Below, in pieces: positions 42,385-50,985 of a DNA stretch of 56,179 bases; position 1 is the stretch's first letter; each line of letters begins with the position of its first letter. This stretch comes from Butyricicoccus faecihominis (GTDB lineage: Bacteria > Bacillota > Clostridia > Oscillospirales > Butyricicoccaceae). The notes below the pieces were generated by a model. That model was not told the DNA's origin and made no database searches. It was given only the letters and a program-made list of their open reading frames with translations. A program made the position numbers and the translations under genes. Location of the stretch: assembly GCF_024462775.1 (NCBI RefSeq), contig NZ_JANGCE010000026.1, positions 1-56,179 on the forward strand, written 5' to 3'.

Positions 42385-42571
42385 AAGTGCAAAAATAAAT
42401 CCGCGCCATGAGGCGTTGACGGGGAAGGGAGGTGCTGCGATAGCGGAAAGGAACGCTGAAAACGCCGTGCCGCTGCGGCGTTATTGGAAAAACGCATGAA
42501 GCGGCCGCACAAAATCATAATATAACTGCATCGAACAACAAAGAAGCTGTCGCATAAGCGACGGCTTTTTT
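42385..42571 (+). ncRNA. Candidate small RNA with terminator
   Basis: Between the divergently read regulator and the dehydrogenase end lies a plus-strand unit: TAGAAT (42379-42384) as a weak -10, a GC-rich folded core (GCGCCATGAGGCG and CGCCGTGCCGCTGCGGCG), and a terminator AGCTGTCGC/GCGACGGCT (42545-42566) with TTTTTT. No ribosome site and frame of useful length is visible. It could be a small RNA or a decayed gene. Confidence 0.35.
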
Positions 42572-42602
42572 GTGTTGGGTGAAGCGCGGGAGGGGAAGCC
42601 GC

Positions 42603-42640
42603 AAAAAGGGCACGCCGCAAAAACGCGGCGCGCCCTTTTT
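42603..42640 (-). terminator. Terminator of the aldehyde dehydrogenase gene
   Basis: AAAAAGGGCACGCCGC pairs with GCGGCGCGCCCTTTTT with one mismatch. It lies 12 bases past the dehydrogenase stop; on minus the second arm ends in TTTTT. Confidence 0.85.
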
Positions 42641-42651
42641 CATACAGGTGC

Positions 42652-44148
42652 TTACATATCCTTCATCTGCTGCGCGACCTGCGCGCGGAAGTTGGAAAGG
42701 AAATCGCCCATGCCGTCGGCATGCTCGTACAGGCGCTCCTTGGGGGAAACGTCGCAGAAGCCGTAGGTCTTTAGGCGTGTGAACTCAGCGCAGGAGTAGC
42801 CCGCGCCCTCGTTGCCGATGCCGGTGCCCTTGCAGCCGCCGAACGGCTGGTCGTTATGGCGCAGCGCGCTGGAACCGTTGACCCATACCGCCGAGGATTC
42901 CACGTGCTCGGTGTAGTAGAAGGACTTCTTTAGGTCCTTGGTGATCACGCAGGCGGACAGGCCGTACTGGCTCTGGTTGGCGATCGCGACGGCTTCTTCA
43001 TCGGTCTCAAAGGTGATGATCGGAACGACGGGGCCGAATACCTCCATATCGCACGCGATATCCATGTCCTTGGTCACGTTGTCCAGAATGGTCACGTCCA
43101 TTTCGGGGCCGTTGCGCTTGCCGCCGTAAAGGAGCTTCGCGCCCTGATCGATGGTGTGCTGAATCTGCTTCTCGACGCGCTCGGCCGCCTTGGTGGAGAC
43201 CAGACGGGTCAGCTGCGCCTCGGGATCGGTCGCGTGTCCGCGCTTGAGGGTGGAAACAAAGTTCACAAGGCACTTGACGAACACATCGTGCGCCTTCTTA
43301 TGTACGATGGTGCGCTTGGGGGAGGCGCAGACCTGCCCGTTGTTCTCGTTGATGCGGCCCCAGCACAGGCACTCGATCGCCTTGGCGATCAGTTCGGGAT
43401 CGTTCGCGGCTTCCTCGGTGATGATGAGGGGATCGTTGCCGCCCAGTTCCAGAATGACCTTCTTGATGGTGGGCGCGGCGTCGTGCATCATCTCTGCACC
43501 GGCCTCGGTGCTGCCGGTCATGGCGATGCAGGCGACCTTTTTGTTGGTCAGCAGGTTTTCGGTGCAGTCCTCGCGGCTGCCGGTGACGAATTGCAGCACG
43601 TCCTGCGGCACGCCGGCTTCGATCGCCAGATCGATCAGCTTCTTGACGCAGCAGGGGGCCGTGGTGGATGCCTTGACGATCATGGTGTTGCCCATCAGAA
43701 GCGCCGGAACGACCTTTTGCAGGGTCAGCTCGACCGGGTAGTTGAAGGGGATGACCGCCGCGACGACGCCCAGCGCCTCGTGACGGACCATGACCACGTG
43801 ATCCTCGTAGCCCTCGGAGCTGTCGCACAGCACCTCGCCGTACATGTGCTTGCCCACTTCGATGTTGGCGCGGCCGATCTCGGCGGCGTAGGTGGTCTCC
43901 GCGCGGGACTGAAGGATGGGCTTGCCCATTTCGCAGGACATGTAGTTTGCGATCTCCTCGCGGTTCTGGTCGATCAGGTCGCAGAACTTGTAAAGGATCT
44001 GGCCGCGCTCGAACAGCGGCACCTTTTCCCAGCGGGGCTGCGCCGCGTAAGCGACGTCTACCATTTCCGCGATCTCCTTGCCGTCGTAGTGCGGGACGCT
44101 GCCCACTACCTTACCGGTCGATTCATCGATGATTTCCATCATGCGCAT
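42652..44148 (-). CDS. NAD(P)-dependent aldehyde dehydrogenase
   Basis: The 498-residue ALDH oxidises an aldehyde to its acid. Motifs: VIPFNYPVELTLQKVVPALL, the general-base segment VILELGGNDP, the nucleophile ENNGQVCASPKR and MEVFGPVVPIITF. Similarity is to the succinate-semialdehyde, gamma-aminobutyraldehyde or lactaldehyde group; substrate not determined. It faces the class III aminotransferase across a shared 350-bp promoter region. A semialdehyde made by the aminotransferase is the natural substrate. An AGGAGG site lies upstream of ATG 44148. Confidence 0.9.
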   Translation of the reverse strand: MRMMEIIDESTGKVVGSVPHYDGKEIAEMVDVAYAAQPRWEKVPLFERGQILYKFCDLIDQNREEIANYMSCEMGKPILQSRAETTYAAEIGRANIEVGKHMYGEVLCDSSEGYEDHVVMVRHEALGVVAAVIPFNYPVELTLQKVVPALLMGNTMIVKASTTAPCCVKKLIDLAIEAGVPQDVLQFVTGSREDCTENLLTNKKVACIAMTGSTEAGAEMMHDAAPTIKKVILELGGNDPLIITEEAANDPELIAKAIECLCWGRINENNGQVCASPKRTIVHKKAHDVFVKCLVNFVSTLKRGHATDPEAQLTRLVSTKAAERVEKQIQHTIDQGAKLLYGGKRNGPEMDVTILDNVTKDMDIACDMEVFGPVVPIITFETDEEAVAIANQSQYGLSACVITKDLKKSFYYTEHVESSAVWVNGSSALRHNDQPFGGCKGTGIGNEGAGYSCAEFTRLKTYGFCDVSPKERLYEHADGMGDFLSNFRAQVAQQMKDM

Positions 44149-44219
44149 GATTTTGTTCCTCCTATTTTGACGATGTTGTATGGTGGAGCGACGTTTGACC
44201 GCCGCTTTTTATTAGCTTT

Positions 44220-44404
44220 AATTTAACATATAAAATATATGGTGTCAACACTTTTTTTAATAATTAAAAAATATAATGAAAAAGGGAGGCCTTGTCGAAT
44301 GACAAATGCAATGTTTTGAATAGGATGGAAAACAGCAGAAAACCAGGTAAATTAAATTAACCATTAAAATAAGTGTTGACAGAATAGGGATTGAGTGTTA
44401 TAAA
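44220..44404. promoter_or_regulatory. Divergent promoters with matching operators
   Basis: Minus: TTGACA (44243-44248 read on minus), 17-bp spacer, TAAATT (44220-44225) for the dehydrogenase. Plus: TTGACA (44376-44381), 17-bp spacer, TATAAA (44399-44404) for the aminotransferase. Directly upstream of both -35 boxes is the same text: ATTATTAAAAAAAGTG (minus) and CCATTAAAATAAGTG (plus). A repressor bound there would overlap the -35 boxes. The ROK regulator at 41166 is the likely binder. Confidence 0.6.
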
Positions 44405-44492
44405 TAAAACATGACATATATCAACGGTTGAAATAATTAAGGAGCCGCTGATACACATGCTCAAATACAAACGATAAAAAGGAGTGGACTGT

Positions 44493-45809
44493 ATGAGCCG
44501 CATACAGGAAATTTACCGCGAGGCCGAGCAGATCTTTGTGGCGGGCGCCTCGGCGGGACAGCGCTATAACGCAGTGCTGAAGCAGCCGCTATACATCGAT
44601 CACGCGGATGGCAGCCATGTTTGGGACGCGGACGGCAAGGAGTACATCGATTACCACACCTGCGCCGGCGCGGGCCTTTATGGCCACAACCACCCGCGCA
44701 TCCGCGAGGCCATCGGCCGCGCGATGGACAAGGGCTTTTTCATGAACTTTGATACCGCGTACCATGTGGAATTGGGCAAGCTTCTGCGCGAGGTGTTCCC
44801 GAGCTGCGAGCGCGTCCGGTTGGCCAACACGGGCTCAGAGGCGACGCAGGCGGCAATCCGTGTTTCGCGCAGCTTTACCGGCCGCGACAAGGTGCTGAAA
44901 TTTGAAGGCCATTTCCACGGCATGCATGAGAACATTTGGTTCAACCACAACGGCGTGGGCAAGGCGGACGAGTACGGCGAGGTCGAGACCGCGGCGGATT
45001 CCGAAGGCTTCCCGCAGAACGCGAAGGACAGCGTCGTGAACGTGGTGTTCAACAATATCGACGCGCTGGAGCACGCGGTACAGAAGTACAAGGGCGAAAT
45101 CGCCTGCGTTATTTTAGAGCCCATCAGCTTCAACTGCGGCTGCTATGAGGCGCGCAAGCAGTACTTAGAGCAGGTGCGCGAGCTTTGCACCCGCGAGAAG
45201 ATCATCCTTATTTTTGACGAGGTTGTCTGCGGTCTGCGTATGCGTCCGGGCTCCGCGCAAAAATATTACGGCGTTACGCCGGATATGACCACCATGGCCA
45301 AGGCCATTGGCGGCGGCCTGCCGATCGCGGCGTTCGGCGGCCGTGCGGATATTATGAACTGCCTCAACCCCATCGGCAAGACCACGGTGAGCGGCACCTA
45401 CACAGGCTCCTATATGCCGGTTATCGCGGCGATCGAGTGCATTAAGATGGCGATGGAGCCCGGCTTTTACGATCAGATCGAGAAGATCGGCAACAAGCTG
45501 TACCGCGGTATCGACGATCTGTTTGCCAAGCATGGCAAGAAGGGCCACTGCCGCGGCGTAGGCGCGCGCTTTGCCATTTACTTCGGCGTGGAAAACACCG
45601 AGGACGACTTTGATTTCCGCAAGGTCGCGGCCGAGCTGGATCGGTCCATGTATAAAAAGTTCGTTACCGAATGCCTGCCGCGCGGCCTGTGGTTCCACGA
45701 TACGGCGGGCCCGGTATCCCCGGCGCACTATGGCATCACCATTGCACACACCGAGAAGGACATCGACGAAACGCTCACGCGGATGGATGATATTTTTAAG
45801 ACCTTTTAA
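44493..45809 (+). CDS. Class III PLP aminotransferase, GSAM-like
   Basis: The 438-residue fold-type I enzyme resembles glutamate-1-semialdehyde aminomutases and omega-aminotransferases. The PLP lysine lies in TMAKAIGGGLPIAAFGGR; the cofactor ring Asp in LIFDEVVCGLRMRPG; the phosphate loop in NTGSEATQAAIRVSR. It likely moves an amino group to or from a semialdehyde-type substrate. It does not sit among haem genes, so tetrapyrrole synthesis is unlikely. Start ATG 44493 has AAAGGAG eight bases ahead; GTG 44484 overlaps that site. It faces the aldehyde dehydrogenase. Confidence 0.88.
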   Translation: MSRIQEIYREAEQIFVAGASAGQRYNAVLKQPLYIDHADGSHVWDADGKEYIDYHTCAGAGLYGHNHPRIREAIGRAMDKGFFMNFDTAYHVELGKLLREVFPSCERVRLANTGSEATQAAIRVSRSFTGRDKVLKFEGHFHGMHENIWFNHNGVGKADEYGEVETAADSEGFPQNAKDSVVNVVFNNIDALEHAVQKYKGEIACVILEPISFNCGCYEARKQYLEQVRELCTREKIILIFDEVVCGLRMRPGSAQKYYGVTPDMTTMAKAIGGGLPIAAFGGRADIMNCLNPIGKTTVSGTYTGSYMPVIAAIECIKMAMEPGFYDQIEKIGNKLYRGIDDLFAKHGKKGHCRGVGARFAIYFGVENTEDDFDFRKVAAELDRSMYKKFVTECLPRGLWFHDTAGPVSPAHYGITIAHTEKDIDETLTRMDDIFKTF

Positions 45810-45910
45810 AAGATAGGAAGTCCACCGGATACTTGTTTCTCATTTTTCTATCGCTCTTCAGATTCTCTCTCAAAATCTTATGTAATGTTCGTATACGCGG
45901 CCGTGGCTGC

Positions 45911-45969
45911 GTTCGGCGTTCGGCTTGCCGCCGTTTCTGAGCATGGGCGGCGGCAAACCGAACGCGGCA
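45911..45969. terminator. Long hairpin after the aminotransferase gene
   Basis: CGTTCGGCTTGCCGCCG and CGGCGGCAAACCGAACG pair over 17 bp with one mismatch around a 14-base loop. There is no T-run, so its role as a terminator is uncertain. Confidence 0.4.
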
Positions 45970-46019
45970 AGTTAATCCCTGTCGATCCTTCTATTTCAGC
46001 ACTCTGTCAGGCAGAGAAA

Positions 46020-46062
46020 AACCGGCCCCGTCTTTCGCATTCAGCGAAAGACGGGGCCGGTT
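46020..46062. terminator. 19-bp convergent terminator
   Basis: AACCGGCCCCGTCTTTCGC (46020-46038) and GCGAAAGACGGGGCCGGTT (46044-46062) pair perfectly with a 5-base loop, between convergent genes. Confidence 0.85.
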
Positions 46063-46079
46063 GCCTTTGATCAAGCCGA

Positions 46080-47984
46080 TTATTTCTTGCCCTTGGACTT
46101 GGCCCAGCCCTTACGGCGGGCGGGAGCGGGCTTCTTTCCGGCATACGCGGGCTTTGCAGTCTTTTTTGGGGCGGGCGGTCTTGTGCCCGGCGCGGGGCGG
46201 ATCAGGCATTCCTTGCCAAAACCGATCAGATCCTCGCGGCCCGCCTTTTTCAGGGCGGCGAGCACGATGGGGCGCTTTTCCGGCTTGCGCCACTGCAAAA
46301 GCGCGCGCTGCATCGCCTTCTCTTCCGCCGTTTTGGCGGCATAGACCGGCTTCATTGTGCGCGGGTCAAGCTCCGCGTAATACATCGCGGTGGACAGCGT
46401 GCCCGGTGTGGGATAAAAATCCTGCACCTGTTCCGGCATATAGCCGACGCGGTTCAAATAGCAGGCGAGCTCTACCGCGTCCCGCAGGGTAGCGCCCGGG
46501 TGCGAACTCATCAGATAGGGCACAAGGTACTGCTTGCGGCCCAGCTTTTGGTTGATGCGGGCATACCGTTCTCGAAAGGATTCATATACAGAAAATGATG
46601 GTTTGCCCATATAATACAGAACGTTATCACTCATGTGCTCGGGCGCGACCTTGAGCTGGCCCGAAATGTGGTGCTCCACCAGCTCGCGGAAAAAGGCGTC
46701 GTTATGGTCGGCCATCATGTAATCATACCGCAGGCCGGAGCGCACAAAGACCTTTTTGACGCCTTCAACCTGCCGCAGTTCGCGCAGCAAATTCAGGTAA
46801 TCCGAATGATCGGCCTGCAGGCTTTTACAGGCAGAGGGGAACAGGCAGCGCTTGTCCTTGCAAAGCCCATGCTCCTGCTGCTTATGGCAGGCGGGGAAAC
46901 GGAAGTTGGCGGTCGGTCCGCCGACATCGTGGATATAACCCTTAAAGCCGGGGCTGGCGGCGATCTGTTCGGCTTCCGCGATCACGCTTTCGTGGCTGCG
47001 GGCCGAGATGAACCGGCCTTGATGAAACGCGAGCGCGCAGAAGTTACACGCGCCAAAGCAGCCGCGATTATGGATAATGGAAAACTGCACCTCTTGGATG
47101 GCGGGCACGCCGCCCGCTGCTTCATAGGAGGGGTGATAGGCCCGCTGATAGGGCAGGGCGTATACCTCGTCCATTTCGGCGGTGGTAAGCGGCTTGGCGG
47201 GCGGGTTCTGCACCAAAAGGTGCTTGCCATGGCGCTGCAGCAGCGCTTTGCCGGTGACAAAATCCTGTTCGTCATACTGCATTTTGACCGAGCGGGCATA
47301 ATCCGCCTTGCTTTCGCAAACGTCCTCCAACGAGGGACATTGGACGGCGGGAAACGGCAGGTTTTCCGCCGTATGGGTCAGGTAGGCCGTGCCGCGCACG
47401 CCGAAAAGCGCTTCCGCGCCCTTTTTGCCGTGCTTTAGGTTGTTGGCCAGTTCGCGTACCGAGCGCTCGCTCATGCCGTACATCAGCCCGTCCGCGCCGG
47501 AGGAAACAAGGACCGAGGGCATCACGCGGTCCGCCCAATAGTCGTAATGGGCGAAACGGCGCAGGCTGGCTTCGATCCCGCCGAGGTAGACCGGCGTTTC
47601 TGGGAAGGCGCGGCGGGCCAGCATGGCGTATACGGTGGCCGCGCGGTCGGGTCTGGCGCCCGCTTTGCCGCCGGGCGTATAGGCATCGTCTGAACGGCGC
47701 TTTTTGGCGGCTGTGTAGTGGGCGACCATGGAATCGATATTGCCGCCGTTGACCAGCACCGCGTAGCGCGGGCGGCCGATCGCGAGAAAGTCCTTTTCGC
47801 TGCGGAAATCGGGCTGGGACAGGATCGCGACCTTATACCCCTCCGCTTCGAGAACACGCGAGATGATCGCGGTGCCGAAGGAGGGGTGATCGATATAAGC
47901 GTCGCCGGTAACGAGCAGAAAATCGCAGTAATACCAGCCGCGCGCGGTCATATCCTCTTTGGAAATGGGGAGAAAATCGTTCAT
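46080..47984 (-). CDS. ygiQ: YgiQ-family radical SAM protein
   Basis: The 634-residue protein has an N-terminal B12-binding-like region (FLLVTGDAYIDHPSFG), a radical SAM core with CFGACNFCALAFHQG (C-x3-C-x2-C) and a basic C-terminal tail (PARRKGWAKSKGKK). This is the UPF0313/YgiQ family, whose reaction is not established. The start at ATG 47984 has AAAGGTG five bases ahead; the frame extends five codons further without a site. Monocistronic, after its own terminator. Confidence 0.9.
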   Translation of the reverse strand: MNDFLPISKEDMTARGWYYCDFLLVTGDAYIDHPSFGTAIISRVLEAEGYKVAILSQPDFRSEKDFLAIGRPRYAVLVNGGNIDSMVAHYTAAKKRRSDDAYTPGGKAGARPDRAATVYAMLARRAFPETPVYLGGIEASLRRFAHYDYWADRVMPSVLVSSGADGLMYGMSERSVRELANNLKHGKKGAEALFGVRGTAYLTHTAENLPFPAVQCPSLEDVCESKADYARSVKMQYDEQDFVTGKALLQRHGKHLLVQNPPAKPLTTAEMDEVYALPYQRAYHPSYEAAGGVPAIQEVQFSIIHNRGCFGACNFCALAFHQGRFISARSHESVIAEAEQIAASPGFKGYIHDVGGPTANFRFPACHKQQEHGLCKDKRCLFPSACKSLQADHSDYLNLLRELRQVEGVKKVFVRSGLRYDYMMADHNDAFFRELVEHHISGQLKVAPEHMSDNVLYYMGKPSFSVYESFRERYARINQKLGRKQYLVPYLMSSHPGATLRDAVELACYLNRVGYMPEQVQDFYPTPGTLSTAMYYAELDPRTMKPVYAAKTAEEKAMQRALLQWRKPEKRPIVLAALKKAGREDLIGFGKECLIRPAPGTRPPAPKKTAKPAYAGKKPAPARRKGWAKSKGKK

Positions 47985-48001
47985 TTTACACCTTTGCAAA
48001 A

Positions 48002-48037
48002 AAATAACCGTTTCCCGATTGAAGGAAACGGTTATTT
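48002..48037 (-). terminator. ireB terminator
   Basis: AAATAACCGTTTCC (48002-48015) pairs with GGAAACGGTTATTT (48024-48037), ten bases past the ireB-like stop. On minus the second arm ends in a T-rich tail. Confidence 0.8.
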
Positions 48038-48046
48038 ATTGTTTCA

Positions 48047-48292
48047 TCAGTTATCGAGATAGTACTGCACCAGTTCCTGCATCAACTCGTCGCGGTCGAT
48101 CTTGCAGATCAGGCTACGGGCGTTGTTGTGGTTGGTGATGTAGGTGGGATCCTCGGAGAGGAGGTAACCGACGATTTGGTTGATCGGGTTATAGCCCTTC
48201 TCCTTGAGCGCATCGTATACCGCGGTGAGCGTGCGCTTCATTTCTTTATTGTTCTCATCTACAAGGCTGAATTTTCTCGTACCGTCAAGCAT
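48047..48292 (-). CDS. ireB: IreB-family regulatory phosphoprotein
   Basis: The 81-residue protein matches the IreB/UPF0297 family: [20 protein letters not shown] and [20 protein letters not shown] are nearly as in Enterococcus IreB, a substrate of the kinase IreK that affects cephalosporin resistance. Usually ireB sits with ruvX and yrzB-like genes; here only ygiQ and pheT flank it. A GGAAAGGAG site precedes ATG 48292. Confidence 0.9.
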   Translation of the reverse strand: MLDGTRKFSLVDENNKEMKRTLTAVYDALKEKGYNPINQIVGYLLSEDPTYITNHNNARSLICKIDRDELMQELVQYYLDN

Positions 48293-48367
48293 GTCTGTCT
48301 CCTTTCCGGGTCGTTCCTTCGTTTCGTCTACCTATAGGATAATACAAAACGAGGAAAAAGTAAAGTC

Positions 48368-50776
48368 TTATCCGCGAAGCTTCGCGCCAAAATCTTTTTC
48401 CAGCGCGGCGATGGCGTCGCGCATGGCCTTGTCGCATTCCTCGTCGGTCAGGGTACGGTCGGGCGCGCGCAGGCTCATCGAGTAGGCGAGGGACTTTTTC
48501 CCTTCCGGAATGTTTTCGCCCTTGTATACGTCGAACAGGCTGACGCTCTCCAGAATAGAGCCGGCGGCTTGCTCGATCGCCTTTTGCAGGGAAGCCGCGG
48601 GTACCGCGTCGTTCACGATGACGGCAATGTCGCGGGTGGAAGCCGGGAACTTGGGCAGCGCGTGATAAAGACGCGTCGGGTCCATGACGGCGAAGAGCAC
48701 GTCCATGTGCAGCTCGGCGGCAAGCACCTCGCCGGACAGACCGTAGGTTTTGCATACGGTGGGGTGCACGGTGCCGAATACGCCGAGACGCTGATCGCCC
48801 GCCATGACGCGCGCGCAGCGGCCCGGATGGTACGACGGGTTTTCGGATTCGGTCTCAAAGGACAGGCCCTTGATGTTCAGTTCGTGCGCAATCGCTTCGA
48901 TCACGCCCTTGAACTGGAAGAACGAACGGCTGCCGTACGAGCCGAGGGCGAGGATCTTTTCCTCGCGCGGGAGGATGGTCTGATCGGCCTTGCCGTCCCT
49001 TACGGTGGGCGTGTAGATGGTGCCCAGTTCAAACAGGGATGCCGACGGGTTGCGGTGCGCGTGGTTATGGGCCAGCGAATCCAGCATGGAGGGCAGGATG
49101 GTCGTGCGCATGATGCTGAAATCCTCGCCGAGCGGGTTCAGGATCGTGGTGGACACGCGGCGCGGATCGTTTTCCGGCCAGCCGATCATGTCATAGAACT
49201 TGGGGGAGATGAACGAATGGCTCATCGATTCGTCAAACCCGGCTTCGCGGCAGATGAGCGAGACCTCGCGCTCGGCCTGCTGCTTGGGGGTGTATTCGCC
49301 CTGCACCATTTCGCCCGCGTAGAGCGTGGTGGGGATCTGGTCGTAGCCGTACATGCGCGCGACCTCTTCGGCCAGATCGCACATGCGGAGAATATCGGTG
49401 CGGAAGGAGGGGACGACAACCTCGCCGCCCTCGACCGTGAAGTCCAGCTTTTCCAGCAGGCGCTTTTGCTCGTCCGCCGGGATCGCAAGACCGAGCAGCG
49501 CGTTCATCTTGTCCGGCTCGAACGGCAGGCGCTTCGGCGCGGGATCGGAGCTGTCCACATCGATCACGCCGTTTACGACCTCGCCGGCGTGGAGCTCTTC
49601 CACCAGCTCGCAAGCGCGGTCGACGGCGGACAGCGTCATGCGGGGGTCAAGCCCCTTTTCAAAGCGGCCGGAGGCCTCGGTGCGCATGCCGAGCGCCTTG
49701 GCGGTGACGCGCACGGTCGCGCCGTGGAAGCAGGCGGATTCAAAGACGACGGTCTTCGTATCGTCCTCAATCTCGGAGTTGGCGCCGCCCATAACGCCCG
49801 CGACGGCGACCGGCTTATCATGATCGCAGATGGCGAGCATTTTATCGGTCAGATCGTGATCGACGCCGTCCAGCGTTTGGATGGATTCGCCGTTCTGCGC
49901 GCGGCGCACGACGATCTTGCCGTCCGACAGGCAGGCGTAGTCGAACGCGTGCATGGGCTGGCCGTATTCCAGCATAACGTAGTTCGTAATATCGACGATG
50001 TTGTTGATCGGGCGCACGCCGGCGGCGTGCAGGCGCTCGCGAATCCACGCGGGGCTGGGCTCGATCTTGATATTTTTGACAAGACGCGCGGTGTAGCGCG
50101 GGCACAGGTCAGGATCGCGCACTTCGACGGACATATAGTGGCCGATATCGTCGCCCACGCCCTTCACCTCTGGCGTTTTGACGCTGAACGGACGGTCGAA
50201 CGTAGCGGCGGCCTCGCGCGCCAGACCGATCACGGACAGGCAGTCCGGCCGGTTGGAGGTGATCTCGAAATCGGCCACATAGTCGTCCAGACCGACCACT
50301 TTACGGATATCCTCGCCCACGGGGGTGCCGTCGGGCAGGAACAGAATGCCGTTTTCGCAGGCGTAGGGCACGCAGCCGTGAGTCAGCCCCAGCTCTTGGA
50401 ACGAGCACATCATGCCGTTCGAGGGCACGCCGCGCAGCTTGCCCTTCGTGATCTTGACGCCGCCGGGCAGCGCCGATTTGTGCAGCGCGACCGGGCAGAT
50501 CTCGCCCACGGAGGCTTCCGTTACGTTGGGCGCGCCGGTGACGATCTGGACGGGTTCGCCCTGTCCAACGTCAAGCTGACAAATTTTAAGATGGTCGGAA
50601 TCCGGGTGATCGGTAACGGAGAGCACCTTGCCGGTGACAACGTTTTCAATCTCCTCGCCAAGGTAGACGACCTCTTCGACCTTGGAACCGGACATGGTCA
50701 TTTTGGCGTCGAACTCCTTGGGGGTGACGCCGGAAATATCAGTATAATCAGAAAGCCAAGAAAGCGGCAGTTTCAT
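48368..50776 (-). CDS. pheT: Phenylalanyl-tRNA synthetase beta subunit
   Basis: The 802-residue beta subunit has an N-terminal tRNA-binding OB domain (about 40-150: VTDHPDSDHLKICQLDVGQG), a B3/B4 editing domain, a B5 DNA-binding-like domain (about 400-475), a catalytic-like core and a C-terminal FDX-ACB domain (about 705-800: KFPASTRDIAVIVNDAVPAA). With PheS it forms the alpha2-beta2 enzyme. It lies downstream of pheS on minus, separated by 209 bp holding a family 2 repeat. No further gene is cotranscribed past its stop. Confidence 0.96.
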   Translation of the reverse strand: MKLPLSWLSDYTDISGVTPKEFDAKMTMSGSKVEEVVYLGEEIENVVTGKVLSVTDHPDSDHLKICQLDVGQGEPVQIVTGAPNVTEASVGEICPVALHKSALPGGVKITKGKLRGVPSNGMMCSFQELGLTHGCVPYACENGILFLPDGTPVGEDIRKVVGLDDYVADFEITSNRPDCLSVIGLAREAAATFDRPFSVKTPEVKGVGDDIGHYMSVEVRDPDLCPRYTARLVKNIKIEPSPAWIRERLHAAGVRPINNIVDITNYVMLEYGQPMHAFDYACLSDGKIVVRRAQNGESIQTLDGVDHDLTDKMLAICDHDKPVAVAGVMGGANSEIEDDTKTVVFESACFHGATVRVTAKALGMRTEASGRFEKGLDPRMTLSAVDRACELVEELHAGEVVNGVIDVDSSDPAPKRLPFEPDKMNALLGLAIPADEQKRLLEKLDFTVEGGEVVVPSFRTDILRMCDLAEEVARMYGYDQIPTTLYAGEMVQGEYTPKQQAEREVSLICREAGFDESMSHSFISPKFYDMIGWPENDPRRVSTTILNPLGEDFSIMRTTILPSMLDSLAHNHAHRNPSASLFELGTIYTPTVRDGKADQTILPREEKILALGSYGSRSFFQFKGVIEAIAHELNIKGLSFETESENPSYHPGRCARVMAGDQRLGVFGTVHPTVCKTYGLSGEVLAAELHMDVLFAVMDPTRLYHALPKFPASTRDIAVIVNDAVPAASLQKAIEQAAGSILESVSLFDVYKGENIPEGKKSLAYSMSLRAPDRTLTDEECDKAMRDAIAALEKDFGAKLRG

Positions 50777-50799
50777 TTGAAGAACCCCTTTTTAATTTG

Positions 50800-50950
50800 T
50801 AATTAGGAATTAGAAATTAGTAATGGAAGGAATCGCGCGCAGCGCGATGATTTCAGAACAGTTAGTAGCGGCACCGCACGGAGCGCGTCATCTTATGACC
50901 GCCTTTGGCGGTGTCCACAATTACTAACTACTCATTACTAATTACTCATT
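50800..50950. repeat. Palindromic repeat, family 2 copy F, between pheS and pheT
   Basis: Left: AATTAGGAATTAGAAATTAG at 50801, right: TTACTAACTACTCATTACTA at 50921 running to CATT at 50950, imperfectly inverted over about 25 bases. The core is about 95 bp with hairpins (CGCGCGCAGCGCG and ACCGCCTTTGGCGGT). The ends match copy E near spoIIAA. Confidence 0.6.
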
Positions 50951-50985
50951 CGTTGCAGGGCTGCACTACCGGGCAGCCGTTCGGC

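Noticed and set aside
42385-42571. Cobalamin riboswitch, suggested by GGTGC and GAAAACGCC-like text near a B12 gene cluster
   Set aside because: The B12 box and the usual pairing arms are not recognisable, and no gene on that strand lies downstream.
48569-50806. 745-codon open frame on plus across pheT
   Set aside because: Antisense shadow of pheT; translation is low-complexity His/Arg/Gly-rich.
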